From positions 123,039 to 187,038 of the forward strand of contig JAFDWU010000003.1 in the NCBI GenBank assembly GCA_018268315.1: a DNA stretch of 64,000 bases. The letters run 5' to 3'. The stretch comes from Armatimonadota bacterium (GTDB lineage Bacteria > Armatimonadota > Fimbriimonadia > Fimbriimonadales > Fimbriimonadaceae). The notes under the pieces are model-generated. The model was not told the DNA's origin, made no database searches, and was given only the letters and a program-made list of their open reading frames with translations. Position numbers and translations under genes: made by a program. Position 1 is the stretch's first letter. Every line of letters begins with the position of its first letter. Below, piece after piece: positions 1-8,579 of this stretch.

Positions 1-408
1 TCGGATGTGCAGCTTTAGCTGCGCAAGCGTGTCTGAATGGATATCGTAGAGCTCGGCATTTGTCTTCTTCAGCGGCTCAACATCGCTCTCACTGAAGAGG
101 CTGCTGTCGTAAACGATGAGATCTGGCTTCAGCTTGACAATCTTCTCGTAGTCCGGCTTGACATCAACAACCACCGGCTTGGTTTCTACTTTTGAAGGAT
201 AGTTGTCCGATTTGCTGCGGCCGACGATGGCGGGCACCATTTGGAAGGTTCCGGCAATGATTTCGGTCGCCCCCGGGTTCATGCAGATCATTCGGAAATA
301 CTCTTTGGGGCGATCCTTGCCTCCGACGAGTTCCTTTTCCTGCTTGCTGCAGCCTGCAAGCAATGAAAGCAGGGCTAACATACAAAGAAAGGCGCGACGC
401 ACGTTCAT
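1..408 (-). CDS. Periplasmic substrate-binding lipoprotein (BtuF/FhuD-like), partial
   Basis: The reading frame runs off the left edge, so only the first 136 codons are present. The protein starts at ATG 406-408 with a hydrophobic signal ending in a lipobox LLAGC (Cys20), so it should be a membrane-anchored lipoprotein. The mature part contains a 'NPGATEII' stretch followed by 'VVVDVKPDYEKIVKLKPDLIV', the pattern that opens the first lobe of class III periplasmic binding proteins for vitamin B12 or ferric siderophores. The family binds its ligand outside the cytoplasmic membrane and delivers it to an ABC importer; no permease or ATPase is visible here, so the ligand is unknown. The C-terminal lobe lies outside the window. 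Confidence 0.75.
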   Translation of the reverse strand, partial: MNVRRAFLCMLALLSLLAGCSKQEKELVGGKDRPKEYFRMICMNPGATEIIAGTFQMVPAIVGRSKSDNYPSKVETKPVVVDVKPDYEKIVKLKPDLIVYDSSLFSESDVEPLKKTNAELYDIHSDTLAQLKLHIR

Positions 409-496
409 AGACTGACTATTCTGGCTTAAACGGGCGCTGCGGCGCGCGTCTTGCGTCCAACATTTCACCGTAGCAATTGGCCCGTTCCTTGCTTGG

Positions 497-502
497 TATA
501 AT
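497..502 (+). promoter_or_regulatory. -10 box (TATAAT) of the tRNA-Trp gene
   Basis: A perfect TATAAT lies 12 bases before the mature 5' end of the tRNA. No good -35 element is seen at the usual distance. Confidence 0.5.
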
Positions 503-514
503 GAAGCGCCCTGC

Positions 515-590
515 AGGGGTATAGCTCAGCTGGTAGAGCGACGGTCTCCAAAACCGTAGGTCGCGGGTTCGAGCCCTGCTGCCCCTGCCA
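515..590 (+). tRNA. tRNA-Trp (CCA anticodon)
   Basis: A 76-base cloverleaf can be folded by eye. The acceptor arm AGGGGTA pairs with TGCCCCT, the D-arm is AGCTCAGCTGGTAGAGC, and the anticodon arm is CGGTCTCCAAAACCG with CCA at the anticodon position. The T-arm has GGTTCGAGCC, the discriminator is G, and the 3' CCA is encoded. The sequence closely follows the bacterial tRNA-Trp pattern. No terminator hairpin with a T-run follows. Confidence 0.95.
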
Positions 591-602
591 AATCTCTCCT
601 CC

Positions 603-649
603 TTACACGTTGGCGGGAATTTGCGTCTTGATGCCGGTGGCGACAGGGG
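603..649 (-). pseudogene. 3'-terminal remnant of a persulfide dioxygenase/rhodanese gene
   Basis: Read on the minus strand these bases encode PVATGIKTQIPANV and a stop. The intact enzyme gene at 2145-3593 ends LPVATGAEAQSPANV and a stop. At DNA level 603-649 and 2145-2191 match at most positions, including an identical 16-base start. Similarity fades upstream, so only the last ~15 codons remain. The scrap lies 13 bases past tRNA-Trp, which suggests a rearrangement at the tRNA 3' end. Confidence 0.6.
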
Positions 650-736
650 TCCATGGGCAGTCACGCGAACGGCTTGGTGGACCAGAGAATGCGAGTAGAG
701 TCCGCTCAGATCGACCAAGCGGACCCTTCACACTTA

Positions 737-1948
737 CTAACCTTGAGCTTTCCTCCGCCTTCTGATCGCGGCGGCAACGCCGAGTCCTAACGCAACCATG
801 GACGTGGGCTCAGGCACGGGGTAGAGGAAATGAGCGGTGTACGTCACCGTGCTCTGTCCGAACCGACGGGCTGCCGTGTTTGGCGTCCAGAGGACCGCGT
901 AGGCGCCGCTATATTCATAGTTGCCGAAGTCGTAATTGGCCACGCCGAGTACGTTGCCCGCGTCGTCAATCGAATAGGCGGTCGAAGAGTAATAGTTCGC
1001 CGGCAGGAACTGCTGAAGATCCGTTGCATGGCCGGATGTATCCCAGACCATGGCGTCAAAACGGTAGGAGTCATATGCATCTCCAACGACTTCGCCTGCT
1101 GTGTTGATTCCCTGGGCTTCCGCATCGGTAAATCCAAGACCGTAGGGAGTGAGATCGGTGTAGTTGTTGGCCGAGCCTTTCCACTCCATGGCGTGAAGGT
1201 TGGATCCATCGAAGGCGTTCCCAACCGCAACCCCGCCGTCAGGCGTCAACGTCGACGACGGCTGTACGTCCCATGCGGCCGAATACTGGAATCCGTCGGG
1301 ATTAAGGTCGACACTCGTATTGCTGCCATCGCTGTTAAATCGCCAAAGGTAGGCGTGCTGGTCGCCAAATTGAGCCCAGCCGGCGATTTCCATATCCTTT
1401 CCCTGATTGGCGTCCACAACTTTGTAGGCATAGGATGATGTTGCCGTGTCAGGGTTGATTGAGACCTGTCCGCTTTGTCCCGGAGTCCAAAGTTCGGCGT
1501 CCCAAACATTGTTCTTCGTTGAGTAGCCGGAGGCATGAAGGCCATCGTTCGTTATTCCTTCAATAATGCTTGCATTCGCCCAGGCGGGCGGCGTGTAAAG
1601 AGTCGCGCTTGCCGCGCTGCCTTGCCAAATGGCTCCATAGTAGGTGCCGTTTATCCGGGCGTCGCCAGTCTGATATTGGCCGTTTCGGGAAATGCCAAGC
1701 ACCTTGGAATAGTCTGCGTTTGCAGGATTCAGATCGACGTTGCTGGCGTTGTCTCCATGCCAGATATAAGCATGAGCGTTGTACTTGGAGACCGTGTCGT
1801 CCGAGATATAGCCACCTTGGATGCCATCTCCCGACGCGCGCGCATAGCTGTTCGTGAAAATGGTCGATGCGCCATTAGCTGCAATGACACAACTTAAGGC
1901 TGTTAGGGCGAATGTACGAGCAAAGCGAGAATGAAATGAAAGATTCAT
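737..1948 (-). CDS. Secreted PEP-CTERM protein with HAF-type repeats
   Basis: The 403-residue product begins with a signal peptide (MNLSFHSRFARTFALTALSC...). It ends in a PEP-CTERM tag: VPEPTSM, a short hydrophobic helix, then RRRR. The body has several repeats of the type 'HAYIW...VDLNP', 'HAMEWKG...TDLTP' and 'INTAGEVVGDAYD', which resemble the HAF extracellular repeat family, a probable beta-propeller. The start at 1948 is preferred because AAAGGGG lies a few bases upstream; a longer start at 1996 has no ribosome site. PEP-CTERM proteins are sorted to the envelope by an exosortase, which is not in this window. Specific function unknown. Confidence 0.8.
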   Translation of the reverse strand: MNLSFHSRFARTFALTALSCVIAANGASTIFTNSYARASGDGIQGGYISDDTVSKYNAHAYIWHGDNASNVDLNPANADYSKVLGISRNGQYQTGDARINGTYYGAIWQGSAASATLYTPPAWANASIIEGITNDGLHASGYSTKNNVWDAELWTPGQSGQVSINPDTATSSYAYKVVDANQGKDMEIAGWAQFGDQHAYLWRFNSDGSNTSVDLNPDGFQYSAAWDVQPSSTLTPDGGVAVGNAFDGSNLHAMEWKGSANNYTDLTPYGLGFTDAEAQGINTAGEVVGDAYDSYRFDAMVWDTSGHATDLQQFLPANYYSSTAYSIDDAGNVLGVANYDFGNYEYSGAYAVLWTPNTAARRFGQSTVTYTAHFLYPVPEPTSMVALGLGVAAAIRRRRKAQG

Positions 1949-2144
1949 GGAACCCCTTTGTGGTTGGAAACCTAGGAAGGCCAACGTGTTAGCCATCCGA
2001 GTGACTTACCCGTAGATTGTAACATGGATTTTTGCCGTTACCAGTTCGATTCGGCTAATACATCTCATACCCGGCACAAATACGTGCCGCGCCGCAAATG
2101 CCCCAGCCTCTGGGTTCTACTGAACTCAATATACAAAGGGGAGG

Positions 2145-3593
2145 TTACACGTTGGCGGGACTTTGCGCCTCGGCGCCGGTGGCAACAGGAAGCCCAAGCT
2201 GGTTGTATTCCCAGAACCCATCCGTCATGTTGATGAGGTTCTTGTGGCCAAGCTTTCGCAGCACCGTCATGCCGGTTAGCGAGCGCACACCGCCCTGGCA
2301 ATGCACTACCAAGGGCCTATCCTCGCTAAGTTCCTTATGTCGCGACGGCAGCGTTCCGAGATGGATGTTGCGCGCGCCGGGGATATGCGCTTCGCTGTAT
2401 TCGCCCGCGCCGCGCACGTCCACGATCTCGACTTCCTTCGACTTGAATTTCGCGGCCGCCGTCGCGGCGTCGATCTGCTTCATATTCTCAAGCTGACCAC
2501 CGGAGGCGGTGAAAGCGGCGATGGCTCCTGGCCCAAACCAGCCGCCAACTTTATCGAGGCCAATCATGGCAAGCCTCTTGACCGCTTGCTTCGCGCTCTC
2601 TTCATCCGGCGATAGGAAGTAGAGCGGCTCGTCGTAAGAGCAGAACCAGCCCGCCCAAGTAGTGAAACTGCCGACCAGCGGGATATGGATGACGCCAGGG
2701 ATGAAGCCCTTTACGACTTCCTCCGAGGGGCGAATGTCGATAATCATCTTGCCCTCTTTCAAAAGGTCAAGGATTGCTTTGTCTTCCAGATGCTTCGGCG
2801 TTGCGAAGCCGCCCAAAATGGGCGGGCCCATCTTGTTCAGATACTTCATCATCTTGAAGTAGACCGGCGGTTCCGGCTGGCCGGCAAGCACTTCGTTCAC
2901 GAATTCAGATTCCGTGCCCGCCTTAAGCGCCCAGTTGGAGCCCTTCTCGTAGCCCAGCGTGGAAACGGGAAGCGCGCTCAGGTTCTTGCCGCAAGCCGAG
3001 CCTGCGCCATGGGATGGCCAGAGCATAAGTGAATCGGGGAAAGACTTGAACTTGGAGAGGGAATTGAAAAGCACCTTCGCGCCCGCTTCCATCGTGCCCT
3101 TAAAGCCCGCCGCTCTTTCAAGAAGATCGGGGCGGCCACAATCGCCGATGAAGATGAAGTCGCCGGTAAACGCGGCCATCGGGGTTGGGGAAGCCTTCTC
3201 ATCGGTTAGCAGGAACGAGATGTGCTCCGGCGTATGGCCTGCGGTCTTCATTACATCTAGCCGAACGGAGCCGGCCCGAATGTGATCCCCATCCTTCACG
3301 AGCACGACGTTTGGCTCGCTCGCGTAGCCATATTTCCAATCGGCGTCGCCTTCATCGGAAAGGTAGACCTTCGCCCCGACTTTCTGAGCAAGTTCTCGGC
3401 TGCCCGAAATGTAATCCGCGTGGATGTGGGTTTCCGTTACGGCAACGATGCGTAGGTGGGCGTCCTCAGCCGCTTGAATGTACTGCTGAATATCGCGATT
3501 TGGGTCGATCACGATCGCTTCATGGCTGCCATCGCACCCAACCAAGAAGCTTGCCTGGGCAAGGGCATCGTCGTAAAACCGCTTGAGAATCAT
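2145..3593 (-). CDS. CstB-like persulfide dioxygenase with two rhodanese domains
   Basis: This is a 482-residue cytoplasmic enzyme. Residues ~1-235 are an ETHE1-type metallo-beta-lactamase fold with HIHADY, TAGHTPEHI, FTGDFIFIGDCGRPDL and WPSHGAGSACG, the metal ligands of persulfide dioxygenases. A first rhodanese-like domain (~260-360) lacks a catalytic cysteine. A second (~375-475) has the active loop CQGGVRS. Dioxygenase, pseudo-rhodanese and active rhodanese is the order known for CstB, which oxidises low-molecular-weight persulfide and yields thiosulfate. The family role is sulfide detoxification. ATG 3593 is chosen; an upstream TTG would add seven residues. The extreme 3' end is duplicated near tRNA-Trp. 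Confidence 0.87.
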   Translation of the reverse strand: MILKRFYDDALAQASFLVGCDGSHEAIVIDPNRDIQQYIQAAEDAHLRIVAVTETHIHADYISGSRELAQKVGAKVYLSDEGDADWKYGYASEPNVVLVKDGDHIRAGSVRLDVMKTAGHTPEHISFLLTDEKASPTPMAAFTGDFIFIGDCGRPDLLERAAGFKGTMEAGAKVLFNSLSKFKSFPDSLMLWPSHGAGSACGKNLSALPVSTLGYEKGSNWALKAGTESEFVNEVLAGQPEPPVYFKMMKYLNKMGPPILGGFATPKHLEDKAILDLLKEGKMIIDIRPSEEVVKGFIPGVIHIPLVGSFTTWAGWFCSYDEPLYFLSPDEESAKQAVKRLAMIGLDKVGGWFGPGAIAAFTASGGQLENMKQIDAATAAAKFKSKEVEIVDVRGAGEYSEAHIPGARNIHLGTLPSRHKELSEDRPLVVHCQGGVRSLTGMTVLRKLGHKNLINMTDGFWEYNQLGLPVATGAEAQSPANV

Positions 3594-3694
3594 CTTGATA
3601 ACAGCTTGCCACAAACCAGAGGCGCGTGCAAGTCAACTTTTCTCGTGGCACTGTCTCCTATGGCCCGGACCAAGACGATATGGAATAGAAAGTA

Positions 3695-3723
3695 TTGCTT
3701 TATTAATACCTTTGCGATATTAT
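3695..3723 (+). promoter_or_regulatory. Housekeeping-type promoter (TTGCTT-N17-TATTAT)
   Basis: TTGCTT (3695-3700) and TATTAT (3718-3723) are separated by exactly 17 bases in an AT-rich stretch between divergent genes. Transcription would begin near 3730, just upstream of the hypothetical gene that follows. Confidence 0.5.
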
Positions 3724-3776
3724 TGCTACATGGGACATTTTAGATGCCATCGACTGTCGACGGAGCAAGAGAGCTG

Positions 3777-4502
3777 ATGGGAATTGTAGCGAACACGATC
3801 GGAACTTGGTCAGCTGATAACTCAAAGGTTGCGGGGCAAGTCTTGACCATTGCCGGAACTTTCGATTATTTGGCGATCCGAGCCATTCACAAAGTGACTG
3901 GAGGCTTTGCTGTCGACTCGCATCTCGCCAACGTTGTTCAAGAAGCAGACGGAACGGGAATCGCGCTTCAACTCTGGGCCTATGTGTATCCGAACAACAT
4001 TGATAAGCAAGTTCAAGCTATCGCGGATGCGTTTAGCGTTGTACCGGGCGCCACAGATCTTATCCTTGATGCCGAAGGGGAGTGGGAAGGAGTCGATGGG
4101 TCCGTTGCGGAGTCGCTTTGTTCCGGCATTATCGATGCGACGGGCAACGCACTTGACCTAAGCCTTTCCAGCTTCTATGCGCCCGCGCTGCATGACACAT
4201 TCCCGTTCGAATCGTTCTGCAAACATTGCAACGGCGGCTGGATGCCTCAGCCGTATGTACATGGCGATGGGGAAGGCAATAGCCTAAGCTTGGTGCTCAA
4301 TCGGTGCCTAAGTCAGAGCGTCGCTTCAAAGACTGTCAACGGGAACCTGATCCCAACGCTCGATGATCCGCGACAGCCGGCCATGTTCAAAGGGCACTGT
4401 AGCGGCTTCAATGCGTGGCTCTGGGAAGGATCTGGGTCAGATCCGGCAGTGAGAGATAACCTTGAAGCGTGGCAGGCGGCGATCGCGGACTTTAAGAGCT
4501 AA
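3777..4502 (+). CDS. Hypothetical protein, possible glycoside-hydrolase-like TIM barrel
   Basis: I do not recognise this 241-residue protein with confidence. The pattern 'GTFDYLAIRAIHKV', then 'LQLWAYVYPNN', 'QVQAIADAF' and 'LILDAEGEWEG' (around residue 100) recalls GH25-like and DUF1906-like barrels, where acidic residues after a beta strand are catalytic. This assignment is an inference. No signal peptide is evident. Two Cys-rich pieces (CKHC near residue 150) could bind metal or be structural. An upstream ATG at 3744 would add 11 residues but has no ribosome site; the chosen ATG is preceded by GGAG and AGAG. A promoter lies directly upstream. Confidence 0.6.
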   Translation: MGIVANTIGTWSADNSKVAGQVLTIAGTFDYLAIRAIHKVTGGFAVDSHLANVVQEADGTGIALQLWAYVYPNNIDKQVQAIADAFSVVPGATDLILDAEGEWEGVDGSVAESLCSGIIDATGNALDLSLSSFYAPALHDTFPFESFCKHCNGGWMPQPYVHGDGEGNSLSLVLNRCLSQSVASKTVNGNLIPTLDDPRQPAMFKGHCSGFNAWLWEGSGSDPAVRDNLEAWQAAIADFKS

Positions 4503-4558
4503 CAACTTTTTCGCGCATTTTTAGCATTAGTTAGCCTTGCAATCGTCCTTGTTTGGAC

Positions 4559-5821
4559 ATGGGTTTCTGGAATGGATTACGGCCACAGCAGAGGCTGATC
4601 CTCGTAACCGCGTGGTTGGGGTGGGTGTTCGACATCATGGACACCGCTCTCTTCGCGTTTGCCAAGGGCCCGATGCTCACCTCCATGCTTGGCGGGGCAG
4701 CGGCTTACAAGTTGCATGGACCAGCGATTGAGGGGCGAATGCAGATGCTCTTCCTCTTCGGGTGGGCGATTGGCGGGCTCATCTTTGGCATCCTCGCCGA
4801 CCGGTGGGGCAGAACGCGTGTGCTTATCTGGACCATCCTGTTCTACTGCCTGTTTACGGCCGCCACTGTTCTTTGCCAAACCCCGGATCAAGTGATGCTA
4901 GCCAGGTTCTGCGCCGGACTGGGAATAGGCGGTGAGTGGGCGGCGGGCGCGGCGCTGGTGGCAGAGATGCTGAGCGACTCCGAGCGGGCATCGGCGGCTT
5001 CCTTCCTGCAAACGGCGGCGGCTTTTGGCCCAATCTTGGCGGCTACCGCAAACCTTGTCATCGCCCGAACGATGCCGCCAGAGCACTTTTGGCGCGCACT
5101 CTTTCTTGTAGGCGCGCTTCCCGCCGCGCTTGCCGTGGTCATCCGACTCATCGGGCGAGATTGGGAGCCACAGCGCGCAAAAGCAGCTTCCCAGCCATTT
5201 CCGCTTCGGGAATTTGGTTCGGATTCCAAGTTAAGAGGCAGGCTCATTCTCACCATCTTTCTCGGCTTTGCCGGGATTGCGGGGGCGGGCAACATTGCGT
5301 TTTGGCTGCCAAACCTCGTCGCCTCCGTCAGCCAAGGGCTGTCGCAGGTGGAGATTCAAACCCGCCAAACCTATGCGACCTATATCCTGCATATCGGCAC
5401 GTTGGCAGGAGTGCTGGTATTTCCCAGACTGTGTGATCGCATCGGGCGTAGGCGATCGTTTGCATTCTTCTTCGCCGCCGCGCCAGCCGCGCTTCTCTTT
5501 GTCGGTTTCATAGCTCGGGACCCGGTTGCTCTCCTGCTAATGGCGCCGGTAATCAGCTTCTTCGCAATCGGGCTCACCGCGGGATACGCGCTGTACCTAC
5601 CGGAGCTATTTCCGAAGCGCGTTCGGGCAACCGGAATTGGGATAGCCTACAACACGGGGCGTGTTCTTAACGCTCCCGTGCCGTCGCTCACCGGCATGGC
5701 GATATCGCACTTCGGCGGCTCGATCTTTGTCGGCGTGGTGATGACGGCGGCTTTGTACGCCGTCGGTTTGGCAGTGTTGCCATTCGCGCCGGAAACCCGG
5801 GGTCAGCGTCTCCCAGCCTAA
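4559..5821 (+). CDS. MFS transporter (sialate/aromatic-acid symporter type)
   Basis: A 420-residue membrane protein with about twelve hydrophobic segments. It has the major facilitator loop signature 'GILADRWGRTRVLIWTI' after TM2 and a second copy 'LCDRIGRRRSF' in the C-terminal half. 'WLGWVFDIMDTALF' in TM1 and 'RFCAGLGIGGEWAAGAALVAE' in TM4 are typical of metabolite:H+ symporters such as NanT or ShiA relatives. The substrate cannot be told from sequence. An alternative TTG two codons upstream is possible. The stop overlaps by four bases with the convergent response-regulator gene; no pathway genes adjoin it. Confidence 0.85.
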   Translation: MGFWNGLRPQQRLILVTAWLGWVFDIMDTALFAFAKGPMLTSMLGGAAAYKLHGPAIEGRMQMLFLFGWAIGGLIFGILADRWGRTRVLIWTILFYCLFTAATVLCQTPDQVMLARFCAGLGIGGEWAAGAALVAEMLSDSERASAASFLQTAAAFGPILAATANLVIARTMPPEHFWRALFLVGALPAALAVVIRLIGRDWEPQRAKAASQPFPLREFGSDSKLRGRLILTIFLGFAGIAGAGNIAFWLPNLVASVSQGLSQVEIQTRQTYATYILHIGTLAGVLVFPRLCDRIGRRRSFAFFFAAAPAALLFVGFIARDPVALLLMAPVISFFAIGLTAGYALYLPELFPKRVRATGIGIAYNTGRVLNAPVPSLTGMAISHFGGSIFVGVVMTAALYAVGLAVLPFAPETRGQRLPA

Positions 5822-7005
5822 GCCGCTTTGGCAAGGCTGTGAGGCAGCAGTTTGGCGGTCAGCTTATCGGCTTTCGGGTCAGCGAGGACGGTAGCCCGCT
5901 CGATTGCGTTTTCAAGCTCACGCACGTTGCCCGGCCAGGCGTAAGTCTGCATGATCTGCAGCGCCTCGGGCTCGATGGCGGCAAGGCACACATCGTTCTC
6001 CTGGGCGTACTTCTTCAAGAAGTGCATGGCCAGCGGCTCAATATCTTCAATGCGATCTCGCAGGGCGGGAATTTCTAGCTCCACAACCTGCAGCCGGTAC
6101 AGGAGATCGAGTCGGAAGATGCCTTCCTGCACTGCGTCGCGAAGGTCGCGATTCGTTGCGGTGACCAGGCGAACATCAACCCGCGTAGGCTTGTTGGAGC
6201 CAAGGCGCTCAAACTCTCTCTCTTGCAGCACGCGAAGCAGTTTGATCTGGATCGGCATCGGAATATCGCCGATTTCGTCCAGGAAAAGCGTGCCTTCGTT
6301 GGCTAATTCGAAGCGTCCAAGTTTCGCGCCGTTCGCGCCGGTGAACGCGCCCTTCTCGTAGCCGAAAAGTTCGCTCTCAAGCAGCGTTTCCGGTAAGGCT
6401 GCGCAAGAAACTGCTACAAATGGCTTCTTCGCCCGGCTGGAAAGAGTGTGCAGCGCCTTCGCGACGACTTCCTTTCCCACTCCGCTTTCGCCGGTGATCA
6501 AAACCGTAGCTCGTGAGGAGGCGACCTGCTGGACGGTCTCGAAAATCTCGCGCATCTTCGGCGATTCCGCGATGAACGGCGAGCTGCCGCTGCTTTGCGC
6601 TTTGCCCGCTTTCTTTGACGGCAGTGCCGAAGGAGCGCCGGTTTCCACCGCTGCCGCGACGATGCGCTTCAGCGCTTCTAAATCAAAGGGCTTGGTTACG
6701 TACTCAAACGCGCCGTCTCGAATCGCCTGGATTGCCTGGGGAATCGTGCCGAAGGCGGTCATGACGATGACCGGCGTTTCCGGATATGCAGCCTGCGATT
6801 CGCGCAGGAATTCGTAGCCCGATTTGCCCGGCATTGTGACGTCGGTCAAGACGACATCGAACGCCTGCTCCGCCATCAGGCCGCCGGCCTGGTGGGCATT
6901 TTCGGCGAGAAACACCTTATAGCCCGCCTTCTCGAAGGCGACCTGCAAGATTCGCCGAATATTCGGCTCGTCATCCACTATGAGTAAGTTCGGTTGCGTT
7001 TTCAT
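5818..7005 (-). CDS. NtrC-family sigma-54 activator lacking a DNA-binding domain
   Basis: The 395-residue protein has an N-terminal receiver (LLIVDDEPNIRR; phospho-acceptor Asp in 'VVLTDVTMPGKSGYEF') and a central AAA+ domain with Walker A GESGVGKE, the sigma-54 contact loop GAFTGA and 'GTLFLDEIGD'. It ends at 'WPGNVRELENAIERATVLADPKADKLTAKLLP', where family members normally continue ~50-60 residues into a Fis-type helix-turn-helix. That part is missing. The start is fixed by an ATGA overlap with the upstream kinase gene. The architecture matches Helicobacter FlgR, a flagellar regulator that acts without DNA binding. The next operon on the other strand is flagellar, so a flagellar role is a reasonable inference. 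Confidence 0.88.
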   Translation of the reverse strand: MKTQPNLLIVDDEPNIRRILQVAFEKAGYKVFLAENAHQAGGLMAEQAFDVVLTDVTMPGKSGYEFLRESQAAYPETPVIVMTAFGTIPQAIQAIRDGAFEYVTKPFDLEALKRIVAAAVETGAPSALPSKKAGKAQSSGSSPFIAESPKMREIFETVQQVASSRATVLITGESGVGKEVVAKALHTLSSRAKKPFVAVSCAALPETLLESELFGYEKGAFTGANGAKLGRFELANEGTLFLDEIGDIPMPIQIKLLRVLQEREFERLGSNKPTRVDVRLVTATNRDLRDAVQEGIFRLDLLYRLQVVELEIPALRDRIEDIEPLAMHFLKKYAQENDVCLAAIEPEALQIMQTYAWPGNVRELENAIERATVLADPKADKLTAKLLPHSLAKAA

Positions 7006-8501
7006 GCCGCTTTTTCTGAGAACGAGACTTCGAAGGCTGCGCCGTTTCCGGGCGCGGAGCGAACGGAGATTGCGCCGCCATGGGCGTCCACGATCTTTCG
7101 CACATTGCAAAGCCCAAGGCCGGTGCCCTTTGCCTTGGTGGTGAAGAACGGCGTAAAGAGCCGCTGTTGCTGCTCCTCGTCCATTCCCGCTCCGGTGTCC
7201 TCAATCGTCACCGAGTTTTCATCCACCCGCAAATGCACGCGATCTCCTTCCTTGCAAGCCTGAAGCGCGTTGAGCAGCAGGTTCAAAATCACCTGCTCGA
7301 TCTTCACGCTATCCCCATAAATCTTCGGCTCCTTGGCCTTAATTTCCAGGCTGAGCCCAACTTTTGCCTGCTTAAAGTGGGGCATCTGGCGATGCACAAG
7401 GCGCGAGCAAATCTCAGCAAGGTCAACTTCTTGCAGCCGTAAGACCATCGGCCTCGCGAACTCAAGGAACTCATCGCAGAGCCCGTTCAACTTGGTAGTC
7501 TCTTCTTCGATAATCTCGGAGATAACTTCCGCCTGATCGGGAGAGGAGCGAAGCAGAGAAGCCGCCGAGCGAATCGAGGTTAGGGGATTTCGGATTTCGT
7601 GGGCGATTGCGGCGGTCATTTGGCCGATTTCCGCCAGCCGGTTCATTCGCGAGAGTTCCCGCAGGGTGTGGACGTGGGACGTGACTTCTTCAATCGCCGC
7701 GGTAGCGCCACCGCCACCCATCGGGGCGCACACAACGGACCACTGGCGATCCGTCGTCTCGTCGGCGTATCGCGAGCGGATGCCGTGGCTGCCAATACAC
7801 TTGGCAAGGTGCTCCTTCACATGGTCCATCAGCCCGTGGAAGGCTTCGCTTTGCGGTTTCGTCGCCATCGCGCCAAGCAATCTCATGGCTTCCGGGTTCG
7901 CCTGGACTACTTCAAGATCGCTGTCGACAACGATCACGGCGACCCCTAGGCACTGGATGACCTCTTGCAGCATCGACTGGGCCCGTCTTATCTCGTTGTT
8001 TGCCCTTGTTGCCTCGGCAACCAGTCTTGCGTTTGCGACGGCGAGGGCGATGTATCGCCCGAAGGAATCGGCCTTGGCAAGGTCCTCACGGCTGAACTTC
8101 TCTTGATCGGGATTGCGGGCAAGGTTCAAAACGCCAATGCAATCGCTCTCAGAGGCCATCAGCGGCACGACCATTGAACTGCCAACCTGCTTGCGGTTCT
8201 TCGAATGCACGGCTTGAAGCAGCATCGGTAAGCCTTCTTCGATGCTCTTACCGGCAATTCCTTCGCCGCGGAAGACCACCGCGTCGTCTGGCACGGTTGA
8301 ATCAGCGCCGCTCTTAGCGGCAAGAGTGAACTCTCGCAGATTCTTTTCGAGGAACAGCGATGCCCCTGAAGCCTGAAACCACTCGGCGCAGCCCTGGATC
8401 ATCTTTTGAAGAGTGGCTTCCAGCCCTTCCGCCTCGTGATCCCACGAGGTGCTGAAGAGCTTCCAGAAATCAAGTGGAGTGCCGTTTGCCCCTGTCGCCA
8501 T
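7002..8501 (-). CDS. Cytoplasmic sensor histidine kinase (GAF-PAS-HisKA-HATPase)
   Basis: A 499-residue kinase without transmembrane segments. A GAF domain spans about residues 30-170 and a PAS-like segment 185-290 ('LGVAVIVVDSDLEVVQANPEAMRLLG'). The dimerisation domain has the H-box 'AAIAHEIRNPLTSIRSAA' (phospho-His near residue 310). The ATPase domain shows 'ILNLLLNALQA', 'EDTGAGMDEE' and 'GTGLGLCNV'. It is translationally coupled (ATGA) to the NtrC-type regulator, so the two form a cognate NtrB/FlgS-like pair sensing an intracellular signal. Confidence 0.9.
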   Translation of the reverse strand: MATGANGTPLDFWKLFSTSWDHEAEGLEATLQKMIQGCAEWFQASGASLFLEKNLREFTLAAKSGADSTVPDDAVVFRGEGIAGKSIEEGLPMLLQAVHSKNRKQVGSSMVVPLMASESDCIGVLNLARNPDQEKFSREDLAKADSFGRYIALAVANARLVAEATRANNEIRRAQSMLQEVIQCLGVAVIVVDSDLEVVQANPEAMRLLGAMATKPQSEAFHGLMDHVKEHLAKCIGSHGIRSRYADETTDRQWSVVCAPMGGGGATAAIEEVTSHVHTLRELSRMNRLAEIGQMTAAIAHEIRNPLTSIRSAASLLRSSPDQAEVISEIIEEETTKLNGLCDEFLEFARPMVLRLQEVDLAEICSRLVHRQMPHFKQAKVGLSLEIKAKEPKIYGDSVKIEQVILNLLLNALQACKEGDRVHLRVDENSVTIEDTGAGMDEEQQQRLFTPFFTTKAKGTGLGLCNVRKIVDAHGGAISVRSAPGNGAAFEVSFSEKAA

Positions 8502-8579
8502 AAGAGTTATTGTCGGCGGATTGGCGGCGAAGACGCATTCTAGGTTTTCATCATACGCGCGCGAGGTTCGCTGCGTCCT

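Noticed and set aside
416..718. 100-codon minus-strand frame across the tRNA-Trp gene
   Set aside because: It covers the tRNA and the duplicated gene end, has no ribosome site and resembles no protein.
830..1438. 202-codon plus-strand frame
   Set aside because: It lies antisense inside the PEP-CTERM gene, which has a signal peptide, repeats and a sorting tag in its own frame.
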